Assembly (NCBI GenBank): GCA_013112635.1
Contig: JABFGF010000009.1
Span: 1 to 64,000, forward strand
Direction of reading: 5' to 3'
Source of the DNA: Calditrichota bacterium
GTDB taxonomy: Bacteria; Calditrichota; Calditrichia; Calditrichales; J004
Length of the DNA: 64,000 nt
Below the pieces are notes generated by a model. It saw nothing but the letters and a program-made list of their open reading frames with translations. It was not told where the DNA came from and made no database searches. The first letter of the stretch is position 1. Each line of letters begins with the position of its first letter. The translations under genes and the position numbers were made by a program. Shown piece by piece: positions 54,627-64,000 of the stretch.

Positions 54627-55580
54627 CTAAAAATAAATTTCCCAGGAGAATAAATGGCTCGACCCTTCATCAAACTTTGGGCCGATAAATGCATAATCCA
54701 GGTTTGAATGAAAAGTATAAAGTTTAAAATCAAATCCTGCACCGGCAACGAACTGAATATCACGTTTCGTATCTTCTCCCAAAAACTCAATTAATCCAAG
54801 TCGCAAAGCCAGGTTACGCCCATGAATTGTTTCAAAACCAATGTGGTTGGAATATTCTTCCGTACTGCTTATTTCAAAATCATACGCAAAATTAATGCCT
54901 TCAAACGGCGTTTTATAAAAAACTCCCGCTCTAATCAGTTTCGGAAAATCATCTATTGTAGTGCCGCCTAGTTCAAAAAGTTTTTCTGTATTGGCTTTTA
55001 ACTTTGAACCAATATCCTTGTACACCAAGCCTACTGAGATATCTTCACTTGCCTTATAAAAAACACCGATATCTCCACCAACGCCTTTTGATTCATAATC
55101 AAAATCTTTTGTGCCGTCATTGATAAATTCAAAAAGGGCTTTTATTGTTAAACCGACGGAAAACCTTTCGGAAAACTGCCTTGAGAAACTGGCATAAACA
55201 CCATGTGCATGATGATTAACTTCTCCAGTGTTATTTCCAATGGAGTTGTGTGACGGGATGTCGGAAGTTCCACTTTTTAGCCAGCCAACAGAGAGCCCCG
55301 CACCTGGCGGAACCTTCATTGAAAAGCCCAAAAAATAAATATGGCGGTCTTGAGAAAGAAAGTTGTAAGAATTTGTAAATACTTTCTGTTCCTGCATGCC
55401 AGACAAAGCCGGATTATAATAAAATGAATATCCACGTGCGGGTGCCGCTACGCCCGTGTTTCCCATAGCAATGGCCCGCGCGCCCAAACCTAGCCGTGTA
55501 AATGATCCGGCCAAACCGGCATTTTCTCCGGCAAAAGTAAAGCTGATTGATAAAAATAAAAATAAAATGACTTTTTTCAT
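54627..55580 (-). CDS. PorV/PorQ-type outer-membrane barrel, second member
   Basis: The 317-residue protein has a signal peptide (KKVILFLFLSISFTFAG) and GSFTRLGLGARAIAMGNTGV followed by GYSFYYNPALSGMQEQKVFT, the PorV start pattern. Barrel strands continue to the aromatic C-terminus SHLFSWEIYF. It belongs to the same family as 53662-54561 but is only distantly similar. It follows the BNR-repeat gene on the same strand (41 bases). Confidence 0.88.
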   Translation of the reverse strand: MKKVILFLFLSISFTFAGENAGLAGSFTRLGLGARAIAMGNTGVAAPARGYSFYYNPALSGMQEQKVFTNSYNFLSQDRHIYFLGFSMKVPPGAGLSVGWLKSGTSDIPSHNSIGNNTGEVNHHAHGVYASFSRQFSERFSVGLTIKALFEFINDGTKDFDYESKGVGGDIGVFYKASEDISVGLVYKDIGSKLKANTEKLFELGGTTIDDFPKLIRAGVFYKTPFEGINFAYDFEISSTEEYSNHIGFETIHGRNLALRLGLIEFLGEDTKRDIQFVAGAGFDFKLYTFHSNLDYAFIGPKFDEGSSHLFSWEIYF

Positions 55581-55621
55581 TTATGCTCCAAATTTCAATC
55601 ACCTGGAAGAACGATTGCTTC

Positions 55622-57082
55622 TCAGTTAATTACTACAACTTTGCCCCAGCTGGATTCTTTGCCAACTTTAGCTTTAAAAAAGTAAACACCTGTAGCAACA
55701 GTTTTTCCGTTGCTATCTTTGCCATCCCATTTTGTGCTGCGGTCAGCATTCGATATCGCTGTTTCAGTTTCTTTGATTGTAACTACATGCTCCATGGCAA
55801 AATTGTAAATCTTTATTACTACATTAGTATTTCCATTTACATCATATTGAAACCGGGTATAGCCGCTCCGGCTTGGTGAAAATGGCGATGGATAGGCATA
55901 AACTTTTGGCTTGCTGCGTTCCCGTGTAGAAACAAATGAGCGAATTACTTTCCAGTTGTTGCCACGATCTGTTGTTGTTGCCAGCCCGCCTGCGCTCCCC
56001 AGCCACCAGCGTAAATCATCACCACTTTTTTGAGTGGCAGCCGAAAAATATTTTTCTGTTAAAATTTCTTCGCCCGTTTCAAAATCTGTTATAGAGGGCG
56101 TTTCGTACCAATTCTCACCGCCATCATCAGAAATAAACAGTCCTTCATCGGCTGCTACAAAAACTGTTTCCCCGTCAAAACCAAAATTGTGGGCAAATAT
56201 CCCTTCAAGCATTACATCCCAGGTAAGACCGCCATTTGATGATTTACTAATTGCGCGTGTCTCATTTAAATCCGTAGCTTCAATTGTTGCGGCCCAGATT
56301 GTATTTGTGGACGGTTGATGTGCAAGCGCCACTACAAAATTTCCAGAGATCGGATATTCCTGGTTTTGATGTGTAAATCTTTGCCAGGTTTGGCCATTAT
56401 CTTTTGATTTGCTAATTCCTTCCGCAGAACCATACCATAGATTACCATTTTCTGAAAGCAGAGAAAATGCACGGTGATTCAAATTATCTAAACTGGAAAA
56501 GGGTTTATCGTCGCTTGTAACAACCTGCCAATTTTTGCCCATATCATCACTGCGGCGTAAACCTCCACCAAAACTGGCTATCCAGATTGTGCTGTCCATA
56601 AAGGCAATATCAAATGTGAGATTTTGTACAACAGTTGTTGTCGGAGAGTATTCTTCTTCATCACGGGAATCAACAGGTTGCGGAACATGTGTCCAGCTTT
56701 GGCCGCCGTCACGCGTAAAACTGAAACCTCCTCCTGCAGCAAGATCCTCATCCTGTGCGGATGTATCAAAAGCTGTGGCTACCCATAAAGTGGAATCATC
56801 CATATAACCCATTGCTGAAATCCCGCCTTTGGATTTATAATCGGCCGATTCAAAAACTTGCCATGTCCTGCCCTCATCGATGGATTTGTTTAGACCAAAC
56901 CCGGTAGCTGCCCAAATAATGCTGTCATTAACTGCCAAATCGATAATGCCGTTTCCAAGAAATGCATTGCTAACAGTTTGTGTTTCGTGTGCCAAATTAT
57001 AACTTTGCCTAACACCAATCTGCGCAAAGCTTTGGCTAATTATCAGGGTCAGGATTAAACTAATTTTTAGAATAAATTTCAT
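55622..57082 (-). CDS. secreted BNR-repeat protein with type IX sorting domain
   Basis: The 486-residue protein has a signal peptide (LKISLILTLIISQSFA). Several sialidase/BNR-type repeats follow (SIDEGRTWQVFE, TRDGGQSWTHVP, SDDMGKNWQVVT, SKDNGQTWQRFT, SDDGGENWYETP, TTDRGNNWKVIR), forming a beta-propeller. The C-terminal FlgD-like domain (about 395-486: YPSPFSPSRSG, DGKDSNGKTVATGVYFFKAK) is the sorting and anchoring domain of T9SS cargo. This is a probable surface or secreted propeller. Stop-start overlap (TAATG) with the upstream lipoprotein gene links the two. Confidence 0.9.
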   Translation of the reverse strand: MKFILKISLILTLIISQSFAQIGVRQSYNLAHETQTVSNAFLGNGIIDLAVNDSIIWAATGFGLNKSIDEGRTWQVFESADYKSKGGISAMGYMDDSTLWVATAFDTSAQDEDLAAGGGFSFTRDGGQSWTHVPQPVDSRDEEEYSPTTTVVQNLTFDIAFMDSTIWIASFGGGLRRSDDMGKNWQVVTSDDKPFSSLDNLNHRAFSLLSENGNLWYGSAEGISKSKDNGQTWQRFTHQNQEYPISGNFVVALAHQPSTNTIWAATIEATDLNETRAISKSSNGGLTWDVMLEGIFAHNFGFDGETVFVAADEGLFISDDGGENWYETPSITDFETGEEILTEKYFSAATQKSGDDLRWWLGSAGGLATTTDRGNNWKVIRSFVSTRERSKPKVYAYPSPFSPSRSGYTRFQYDVNGNTNVVIKIYNFAMEHVVTIKETETAISNADRSTKWDGKDSNGKTVATGVYFFKAKVGKESSWGKVVVIN

Positions 57083-58272
57083 TATTGCACCTCAATCGAA
57101 TCTGTAAGAGCGGTTGTAAGGTTGCCAACTTTATCGCGCATATAAAAACTAAAGTGATATGTCCCCGTCTGGTTTGCGTCATTCACCAGAAAGGTTAAAG
57201 AGAAAATACCATCGTTTGCGGTTTTGTCACCAGCTTCAACAAACAGGTTGCCAATGTTAAATGGGAGGCCATTATCGACCATTAGAAAAGGGTTATTATT
57301 TGCAGGTTGCCCATCCGGAAAAATAAATTCAAAATATACCGAATCGATATCCGTCAATCCCTGGGGCTCATAAACTTTTATTGAAAGCAGTGTTTCTGTA
57401 AATGCATTTACCTGGCCAGGGCGGTTAATTGTATCCGGGAGTGTTGCGCTTAAAATGACTCCGGCCTTGTTCTCAATAAAAATATCCCTGGTTACTGCCT
57501 CGCTTTTATCTGAAAACTCATCTTCAGCCAAAAACTCCATTTTATAGTCACCACTTTTTCCCGCAGCAAAACTTGAATCCATTTTAAACGAAAAGATTGA
57601 ATCGCCGGCAAAGGCATCGCCACTAATACCAAAATCGCCATTATTAGAAAGTTGGATTGGTTGGGATAAAACCGACTGGCTACTTCGCAACAAATCTAAA
57701 AATACTTTTGTTTGCAGATTATCGCCGTCATTGTCCGGAGCAACTACAGATATTATTTCTGGATTGGCACCACTAAGAAATTGGAGTGGGACTGTGATAC
57801 TTTCAATCAAAGGCGCTTCATTAAATCCAAATGAGACTTCCTTTTTCAATTCACCCGCATCATTTTCTGACATATCCACTATTTCAAATTCAAACGAAAA
57901 AGTGCCGGCGCTACTCGTTATTGCGGATGGCAGAAAAACATTTCTAAAGACACCATCTCCGGCAATCAAATCGGTTGAGCCACTTAAATTGCCGTCATCG
58001 TAAAGGGAATCTTCAAAAACCATTTGGCTGGTATTATCAAAAACCTTTACTGCAATATTTTTTAAATCAGAAAAACCCTGTGGATCTGAAACTTTTATTT
58101 CCACCAGACTTGAGTTTACCGCGTTCAGGTTCCAACGGTCATCTATCCGAATTGAAATGAATTCAGGATTTTGAGCATCATCAGGCTTTGTAGATTTTTC
58201 GCTGCAACTTATTATTACCTGGATCCCAATTAATAAAACAATGACTAATTTGTTTACATTTTTCATTTTCAT
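57082..58272 (-). CDS. exported lipoprotein with repeated beta-sandwich domains
   Basis: The 396-residue protein has a lipobox (LIGIQVIISCSEKS, Cys about 23). Four or so domains of about 90 residues follow (for example VEIKVSDPQGFSDLKNIAVK, ISVVAPDNDGDNLQTKVFLD, LSIKVYEPQGLTDIDSVYFE), with cadherin/Ig-like strands and repeated DGxF elements. It is likely outer-membrane or surface attached. It precedes the BNR-repeat gene with one-base overlap and may be its membrane-anchored partner. No catalytic motif. Confidence 0.8.
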   Translation of the reverse strand: MKMKNVNKLVIVLLIGIQVIISCSEKSTKPDDAQNPEFISIRIDDRWNLNAVNSSLVEIKVSDPQGFSDLKNIAVKVFDNTSQMVFEDSLYDDGNLSGSTDLIAGDGVFRNVFLPSAITSSAGTFSFEFEIVDMSENDAGELKKEVSFGFNEAPLIESITVPLQFLSGANPEIISVVAPDNDGDNLQTKVFLDLLRSSQSVLSQPIQLSNNGDFGISGDAFAGDSIFSFKMDSSFAAGKSGDYKMEFLAEDEFSDKSEAVTRDIFIENKAGVILSATLPDTINRPGQVNAFTETLLSIKVYEPQGLTDIDSVYFEFIFPDGQPANNNPFLMVDNGLPFNIGNLFVEAGDKTANDGIFSLTFLVNDANQTGTYHFSFYMRDKVGNLTTALTDSIEVQ

Positions 58273-58278
58273 TTTCCA

Positions 58279-59136
58279 TTATTCATTATTCATTTTCATT
58301 AATAAAGACATCCATTCACCTTGTTGCCGGCTTTTTATCAAATGCCATCCTGCTGCTTTGTATGCCTCAAGAATATCATTGTAATCCGAGTTGAGCAGAC
58401 CTGACAAAATTAGGTGATTTCCCGGAGCACTATAACTCAAAAATTGAGTAGCAAGCTGCAATAAAACATTGCGATTTATATTGGCCACAATCAAATCATA
58501 TTGTTTTGTTTCGATACCCGCTAAATCGGAACATAAAAGTTTAACATTGGCTGAGACACCGTTCAACGAACAATTTTCTTCTGCGTTTTCCATTGCTTCA
58601 GGATCGTTATCAAAGGCCACAACAGGAGCCGCGTTCTTCATCGCTGCATAAATCGCCAAAATAGCACTGCCCGTTCCTGCATCCAGAACTGACATTCCAG
58701 GTTCTATTATATCTTCCATCAATTCTAAAATTAAACGTGTCGTTTCATGGTGCCCTGTGCCAAAAGCCATTTTAGGGGCAATGGTAATAACAGTTCCTTT
58801 AGCCTTTGCCTGGTAGTTTTCCCAGTCCGGTTGAATAATAATATTTTGCCCGATTCGGAATGTTTGAAAATTTACTTTCCAATTTTCATTCCAGTTTTCA
58901 GGTTCAATTGTGGAAAGCTGTAAATTTTCTTTTTCAACATTTTTAGATTTTAATAAATCCAAAACCTTTGATTTTGTTTTCTCATTAAAATCGTTGGTAG
59001 AAAATACAAGCTCAAAGCAATCAGCCTGTTCGTTAATCCCCTGGCAACCCAGCAAAAAAAACTGCGCCGAAAGTTCTTCCAGTATTTCAGGTGAATGGTT
59101 AACTGTAATACCAATCCAGTTGTTTTGATTGATCAT
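58279..59136 (-). CDS. prmA: ribosomal protein L11 methyltransferase
   Basis: I start at ATG 59136, giving 285 residues; upstream 22 codons to 59202 overlap the M28 gene and lack a ribosome site. The N-terminal domain is followed by the SAM-binding core: MAFGTGHHETTRLILELMED, VLDAGTGSAILAIYAA, VVAFDNDPEAMENAEENCSL and VANINRNVLLQL. PrmA trimethylates L11. It is 22 bases after the M28 peptidase gene and precedes the lipoprotein by six. Confidence 0.94.
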   Translation of the reverse strand: MINQNNWIGITVNHSPEILEELSAQFFLLGCQGINEQADCFELVFSTNDFNEKTKSKVLDLLKSKNVEKENLQLSTIEPENWNENWKVNFQTFRIGQNIIIQPDWENYQAKAKGTVITIAPKMAFGTGHHETTRLILELMEDIIEPGMSVLDAGTGSAILAIYAAMKNAAPVVAFDNDPEAMENAEENCSLNGVSANVKLLCSDLAGIETKQYDLIVANINRNVLLQLATQFLSYSAPGNHLILSGLLNSDYNDILEAYKAAGWHLIKSRQQGEWMSLLMKMNNE

Positions 59137-59158
59137 AGTTCTTTTTCGTTTGCTAAAC

Positions 59159-60076
59159 TTATCCAGCCTCGTTATAAATAACCTGTAAAACAGTTTGTCC
59201 AACCACTTTTAAACTTTGAGGACTACATTTATCGGGCGTATCTTCCATGGTGTGCCAATATTTATGTGTGTTATCCGGATACTCAAAATCAATAATATCA
59301 ATCGTGGGGATACCGGCGTCTATCAATGCCAAGTGATCATCATTTACTGCTGAACCAACTCGATTTTTAAACTGAGTATATCCCAGCTCCTTTGCCGCTG
59401 CCCATACTTTATCAACAATGTTGCGCGCATAATATTGCGATTGATACTCAATTGGTAAATTTAGCTGTGCATCACCGACCATATCCAGCAAAATCCCAAA
59501 TACCGGTTTGTAATCATTCAAGTTTTTTGCAAAATATTTTGAGCCAAGAAAATATTCATCCAATTTGCCTTCAGGGCCATAATCTTCACCATCAAATAAA
59601 ACAATATCAACACCCACATCTGTAGGTTGTGATTTCATAACCCGGGCAATTTCCAGCAAAACAGCAACACCGCTTGCACCATCATTGGCCCCTAAAATTG
59701 GTTTATCACTATTCTCAGGTACATCCATATCAGCTACGGGACGCGTATCCCAATGTGCACATAAAACTATGCGTCGTTCAGCTTTAAGGTTAAAAGAAGC
59801 CACAATATTTGTCATTTTAAAATTTTTATTTATGCGCGGGTCATAATGCATAAATGGTTGCTCTACAACTCTCCCGGCAAATTTCTTTAATTCCGATACA
59901 AGCCAGTTTTTACATTCTTCGTGGCCTGTACTCATAGGGTTTCTTGGCCCAAATGAAACTTGCTTTTCAAGGTAAGCAAAACTGTTTTCACCGCTAAACT
60001 CAGGAACAGTTTGTCCGCAATAAAAAAGTAACGCAACGGGTAATATTAAAATTGTTTTAGTAAGTTTTTTTTTCAT
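59159..60076 (-). CDS. M28-family zinc peptidase lipoprotein
   Basis: The 305-residue protein has a lipobox (PVALLFYCGQT, Cys about 20). The zinc-aminopeptidase/glutaminyl-cyclase-like fold shows metal ligands in order: CAHWDTRPVAD, GANDGASGVA, DGEDYGPEG, DMVGDAQL and YWHTMEDTPDKCS. Close relatives are glutaminyl-peptide cyclotransferases, which act on secreted proteins with N-terminal Gln; plain aminopeptidase activity is the alternative. Exported, so a periplasmic or outer-membrane role is likely. It follows the SprA gene by 60 bases. Confidence 0.9.
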   Translation of the reverse strand: MKKKLTKTILILPVALLFYCGQTVPEFSGENSFAYLEKQVSFGPRNPMSTGHEECKNWLVSELKKFAGRVVEQPFMHYDPRINKNFKMTNIVASFNLKAERRIVLCAHWDTRPVADMDVPENSDKPILGANDGASGVAVLLEIARVMKSQPTDVGVDIVLFDGEDYGPEGKLDEYFLGSKYFAKNLNDYKPVFGILLDMVGDAQLNLPIEYQSQYYARNIVDKVWAAAKELGYTQFKNRVGSAVNDDHLALIDAGIPTIDIIDFEYPDNTHKYWHTMEDTPDKCSPQSLKVVGQTVLQVIYNEAG

Positions 60077-60136
60077 TATTTTTCTCAGCCCTGGATTATA
60101 GAATCTGAATTATTATTTTTTTCTTATCAAGATTGA

Positions 60137-63100
60137 TTAATCACGAATGGCAATGTTTACATTAATACCAAATTCACTGTAACTGTATTCACCGGATATT
60201 TTATTTTCCGTAGCTCCTGTTTCAAAAAACATACTGCCCTGAACACGGCTGTTAAATTTATATGTCGCGGATGGTCTGAGTTTCCATGAGCTGTTTTTTG
60301 ATTGCTCTTCAAACTTAGTACTTCCTGTTTTACGGTTATGTGCTTTATTTTCCGATGAATCAAAAGTAAGGCTGAAATTAATTTCATTCTTAAAAGTACG
60401 CCCTTTAAATGGCCATACAGGAATCGGAATTTTAAAACCTGCTTTGGTTGCATAGTTCATTGAAATTGTAAAAGAGCTATTTGTTGTTCGCGTTGCCTGG
60501 CTGGTTTGTTTTTCTCCGGCGCTTGGTCTGTAAGAATAGTTGGTGCTATTATTCATACGCATTGTTGCAGAAACACCCCAGATTGTGCGAACATTAAGAC
60601 CAACTAATGGCTGCCACGAGTTAGAGAATGTTTGAGTGTTAATTGTGCCCTGAGAACGTTTTTCATCATATTTCCCTGTGTGGCCGTGGTCAACAGAAAT
60701 TGATTTTGCAAATGATTTAAAAAACAGAAAATCTTCAACACCGCTAATATTAACAGACCACTCTGGAACAAACCGAAGCAAATCTTTTGATACACCACCA
60801 AAATCCTTTAGTGGATCGTCACCCAATGCCAGATATGATACACTTGTACCGCCCGTTTTTGTACTCCCATTATTTGTTGTTGATTCGCTTTCTTTATAAT
60901 TATGGGTCAGGCTTACTTTTACTTTTTTTGCAAAGTTTACATTTGTTGATGTTTTTAAAGCGTTTTCTTCCTGAAAAGTTGGTTTGGGTAATACTGTAAC
61001 GCCTTCACCTAATGCAGAATTATCCTGCGGAACACCCGGATCCTGGGTAAAACCAAGCTGATAGTCCCATTTAGGAATATCGGATAAATACTGATTTGTA
61101 ACATTTTCATTTATAGTATAATTAAAATTCACCTTTTCCCATGAGTCAAAAAAGTTGTAAACCAAAATCAATGGATTTGGAAAGGACGATTCTTTTGCTT
61201 CTTCTTTTTCCGGCTCTTTCGTCTCTCCTTCTTTGGGTACTGTTTTCTTTTTTGGCCTTCTACGGCGGGCTTTGGGCGTATTCTTTTTACCTTTTGGAGA
61301 ATAGATTAGGTTTACAAGTTTTGTCGGGCTGACATTTGCTCCAAATTTAATGGAATTTCTGCTCACCGCCTGCCGGTATTTGTAACCGCTAGTTAAATTA
61401 TAACGGAAGGTTGAACTATAATTAAAAGAAGGTTTTAACCAGCTAAAAAGAGTTGGCTTATAATCCGTTGTAAACTTTTGGTTAACATCGGTTTCCTTTC
61501 CAAAATCGAGCTTTGTAAAAATCCCTTTATATAAATCGAGGCGCGAAACTGAATCAAAATCTGCATCCGTTACATGAGTCCGGGAATATGTAATATTCAT
61601 TTTTGGTAAAAAACGATAAGATGTACTTAGTGACCGGGTAGTCCCTGTATTTTGTGTACGCTTAACGGTTGCTGTAGAATCTCTTCTAAGATTAGATGTC
61701 TTTGTATCATTTACATTCAAGTTTAAATTAATACTATTTGGCGAGTAATATATTTTGGTATCCCAAATACTTTTTAACACCGGAATTGTCCGAGCAAATT
61801 TGAACGGTTCGAAATAGTTTTTATTACTAAAAGGAATTTTAAATGTATAGCGCTCTTTATATGAGCGCGACCGGTTGTATTCCAGCTCCCAACTGGACCG
61901 TTCTTGTTGTGCATAATCAAAATCGAGCGTAAGTTGATCAATTGTATATTTGGGTAACCAGTGTTTGGATTTCCCCCTTTTTTTAATTGTGGTACCTGCC
62001 CCAATATTTTCACTTTGCGAAACAACATCTTTCAATTCATCTGGCAGTTTACGAAGACCAAATAACGATTCCACTTTTTTTGAAAAGGTATTGTTCTGAT
62101 ATCCTGACAAATCATCACTTCGCGGAAGGTATTTTGGAATATTCCTGGTAAATGATGCACGCGCATCAATGGGTATGGAAAGATCCCAGGAGGTAGGTAA
62201 AAACTTATCAAACTCCAGATTGGCTGTATAACTTTGTCTTTCTAAAGTATTTCCGGATCCAAACTGTGTGCTTATATTGTGGAAATCCGCATCTTTACTT
62301 TCCCATTCCCCACTAAAACGTAAAACATCGGCCAGTTTTATATTAGTTTTCAAACGCAGTGCTGTCGCTTTTTGTTTTCGCACATCAGACAGGCGTAATT
62401 CATCAAGCCATATTTCCCCGGTAAATTCATGTCCGGATTTATTTCGTGCCCCAATAACAAAATAGCGGATAATTTTCAAACTTACTGCATTTCCAAAAGC
62501 TTTATAATATCCTCCGGGAACGTTATCTAAATATCGTATTTCGCCTCCATCAAATCCATCAAGAGAGGCAAGCTCATCCAAATCAATATCTATTTTATTT
62601 AACTTATTCCACCCCATGTATACGTCTTGGCCGTATTCATAAAAGTTTTTATCATCCGATCCAAAGCGCAGGTAAAAAGTCACTTCAGAGCTGTCCACAT
62701 CAGGGTTTTCGGGAATTTTAACCCTGCCATCTGTAGATGCCCCATACATGAACATTTTCAGGCGTTTATAATTAACAAGCTCAAGTTTACTGAAAAGTGT
62801 TTTACGTGCTTCTGCTATTGCTCCTGAAGGAAATTCATTAAAAACCATGGCAAGCGATTGTTCTTTTGAACGGGCCTTTGTAATTCTGTCCCGAATGCCA
62901 CTTACGCCGGGAGGGCTACTGTATTTTTTCGGATTTTCTTCAGTATTATAAGTGGTTAATACAAAAATAGAATCTGCTTTTTCCCAGTCAAAAAAAGTTG
63001 TATCGGCCTTAGAGCCTTTTATGTCAACTTCAGGACCTCCTTTAACAAAAGGTTGTTTGAGAATTCCGGTTTCTTCCCATTCATTACCGACAAAATCAAA

Positions 63101-64000
63101 TGCTGCAATATAAGTACGGTGGGCTGAATCTTCTGGTGTATGTGTAAAATCTGTGATTCTTAACCGGGTATTTAAAACTTGTTGAAGCGTGGTTTCATCT
63201 GCACCACCCACAACATCAGTCGGTTCACTAATTGGTATTCGAAATAATCGCCATCCGGTTCCCTGCCCGGCAAAAGGTCCTTCTTCATGTACCGTTTCTC
63301 CTTCATCCCATTCATGATTTACATCAGGATCAAGTGGAAAGGAATATGTGAAATATTTGTTCACCACGTTTAATTGGCCATCAGCATCCAAATCTTCAGA
63401 ATCTGGATAACGTGCGCCAGCGGCATCACTATTGCCTTCAGTTCCATTTATCCCACGGTAATCCCTGGGAAATTTCCAATCTTTAGGGGATTGGTTAACA
63501 TTAGACCAGTTATCTTCATCTGTATCACCGGGTTCACCCTTTGCATAACCATCAATACCGGTGTCTTCACCATCTTCAAGAAATCCATTTATATTTTTAT
63601 CTTCCGTGTTCAAAAAATTTAAATTCGGAACACCTTCCTTGTTAGTTCCCCTAACCCACCAATCCTCAGAGATTTTACCAATATCCACATGAACAGTACC
63701 TTCAGTACCATTGACCCATAATTCGATATATTTGGTTTTTTGCTGATTGGCAAAACTGGCGGTTGAACGCATTATTCCAACCCATGCAGAATCCTGTTTT
63801 GCATTTTGATCGAGATAATATTCAAGCCCAAGAACATCTGTTGTTTGCCCGGTTTGTGAGTTAACATCCCTCTTTGGCCAGATACTCTTTATTGCCACCT
63901 GGTTATAAGGGTTAAACCAAGTCAGGTTTGCCCGGGTACTATCAAATGCAATAGCAAAATTATCACCTGGATCAAAATTCTGTATTCTCTCTGGAGCGCT
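60137..64000 (-). CDS. sprA: SprA-type type IX translocon protein, C-terminal part
   Basis: The frame is open to the right edge of the window (the 34 codons before the GTG at 63898 are also coding: FAIAFDS..., TWFNPYN), so the gene is partial at its 5' end with at least 1287 residues shown. Signals: FNPYNQVAIKSIWPKRDVN, VLGLEYYLDQ and repeated EIWLDELRLSD. Long stretches of amphipathic strands form the giant 36-strand beta-barrel that is the T9SS outer-membrane translocon. One low-complexity insert (RRRRPKKKTVPKEGE and following, about residue 900) is Lys/Glu-rich. Its neighbours PorV-like and a sorting-domain protein support a working T9SS. Confidence 0.94.
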   Translation of the reverse strand, partial: SAPERIQNFDPGDNFAIAFDSTRANLTWFNPYNQVAIKSIWPKRDVNSQTGQTTDVLGLEYYLDQNAKQDSAWVGIMRSTASFANQQKTKYIELWVNGTEGTVHVDIGKISEDWWVRGTNKEGVPNLNFLNTEDKNINGFLEDGEDTGIDGYAKGEPGDTDEDNWSNVNQSPKDWKFPRDYRGINGTEGNSDAAGARYPDSEDLDADGQLNVVNKYFTYSFPLDPDVNHEWDEGETVHEEGPFAGQGTGWRLFRIPISEPTDVVGGADETTLQQVLNTRLRITDFTHTPEDSAHRTYIAAFDFVGNEWEETGILKQPFVKGGPEVDIKGSKADTTFFDWEKADSIFVLTTYNTEENPKKYSSPPGVSGIRDRITKARSKEQSLAMVFNEFPSGAIAEARKTLFSKLELVNYKRLKMFMYGASTDGRVKIPENPDVDSSEVTFYLRFGSDDKNFYEYGQDVYMGWNKLNKIDIDLDELASLDGFDGGEIRYLDNVPGGYYKAFGNAVSLKIIRYFVIGARNKSGHEFTGEIWLDELRLSDVRKQKATALRLKTNIKLADVLRFSGEWESKDADFHNISTQFGSGNTLERQSYTANLEFDKFLPTSWDLSIPIDARASFTRNIPKYLPRSDDLSGYQNNTFSKKVESLFGLRKLPDELKDVVSQSENIGAGTTIKKRGKSKHWLPKYTIDQLTLDFDYAQQERSSWELEYNRSRSYKERYTFKIPFSNKNYFEPFKFARTIPVLKSIWDTKIYYSPNSINLNLNVNDTKTSNLRRDSTATVKRTQNTGTTRSLSTSYRFLPKMNITYSRTHVTDADFDSVSRLDLYKGIFTKLDFGKETDVNQKFTTDYKPTLFSWLKPSFNYSSTFRYNLTSGYKYRQAVSRNSIKFGANVSPTKLVNLIYSPKGKKNTPKARRRRPKKKTVPKEGETKEPEKEEAKESSFPNPLILVYNFFDSWEKVNFNYTINENVTNQYLSDIPKWDYQLGFTQDPGVPQDNSALGEGVTVLPKPTFQEENALKTSTNVNFAKKVKVSLTHNYKESESTTNNGSTKTGGTSVSYLALGDDPLKDFGGVSKDLLRFVPEWSVNISGVEDFLFFKSFAKSISVDHGHTGKYDEKRSQGTINTQTFSNSWQPLVGLNVRTIWGVSATMRMNNSTNYSYRPSAGEKQTSQATRTTNSSFTISMNYATKAGFKIPIPVWPFKGRTFKNEINFSLTFDSSENKAHNRKTGSTKFEEQSKNSSWKLRPSATYKFNSRVQGSMFFETGATENKISGEYSYSEFGINVNIAIRD

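Overview
The window is AT-rich (roughly 40% G+C by eye) and tightly packed. It looks like a chromosomal piece from a Gram-negative member of the FCB supergroup. The reasons are: a SprA-type translocon protein, two PorV/PorQ-like outer-membrane proteins, a secreted protein with an FlgD-like type IX sorting domain, a carboxypeptidase-regulatory TonB-dependent receptor, an ExbB-ExbD-ExbD-TonB operon, DUF4097/PadR genes and a FecR-CsgG envelope operon. A lineage near Calditrichota, or another FCB phylum outside classical Bacteroidota, would fit. This placement is inference from gene content, not from a marker-gene tree.

Region 1 (1-21.4 kb) is accessory in character. It holds catalase-peroxidase KatG, a PadR/DUF4097 stress operon, three small outer-membrane beta-barrels, a CPBP-fold protein, a frameshifted serine hydrolase lipoprotein, two membrane-anchored AraC regulators, a MarR-YceI-membrane operon and a TonB-dependent receptor. 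Two stretches (about 160-1290 and about 12.7-15.8 kb) have the architecture of integron gene cassettes without an integrase. Minus-strand genes start about 20 bases after a GTTRRRY-like core and end beside imperfectly palindromic 97-99 bp attC-like sites. The second stretch also has a HigB/HigA-type toxin-antitoxin pair between two copies of a 144-bp duplication that includes the start of an AraC gene.

Region 2 (21.6-26.6 kb) is a five-gene minus-strand operon of exported proteins: LPP20-like, TPR+SLH lipoprotein, FlgT-like, CsgG-like and FecR. It looks like an outer-membrane complex of unknown purpose and is the best candidate here for an undescribed system. Region 3 (26.9-38.7 kb) has housekeeping and envelope genes: M20 peptidase, dGTPase-like HD protein, lipid kinase, Ton motor, S41 protease, GH57 glucanotransferase, MA-family peptidase and an MFS transporter.

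Region 4 (38.8-44.2 kb) is a signalling island built round an MglA-type GTPase, with roadblock/LC7 proteins, a DUF4388 protein, a HAMP sensor, a response regulator and a PAS histidine kinase. This suggests a cell-polarity or gliding/pilus control module.

Region 5 (44.2-64 kb) is core: PriA, ribosomal proteins S6/S18/L9 and L25, K+-dependent pyrophosphatase, Pth, tRNA-Gln(TTG) and PrmA. It is mixed with type IX secretion genes and ends in a SprA gene that runs off the right edge. No rRNA, CRISPR array, transposase or integrase was seen.
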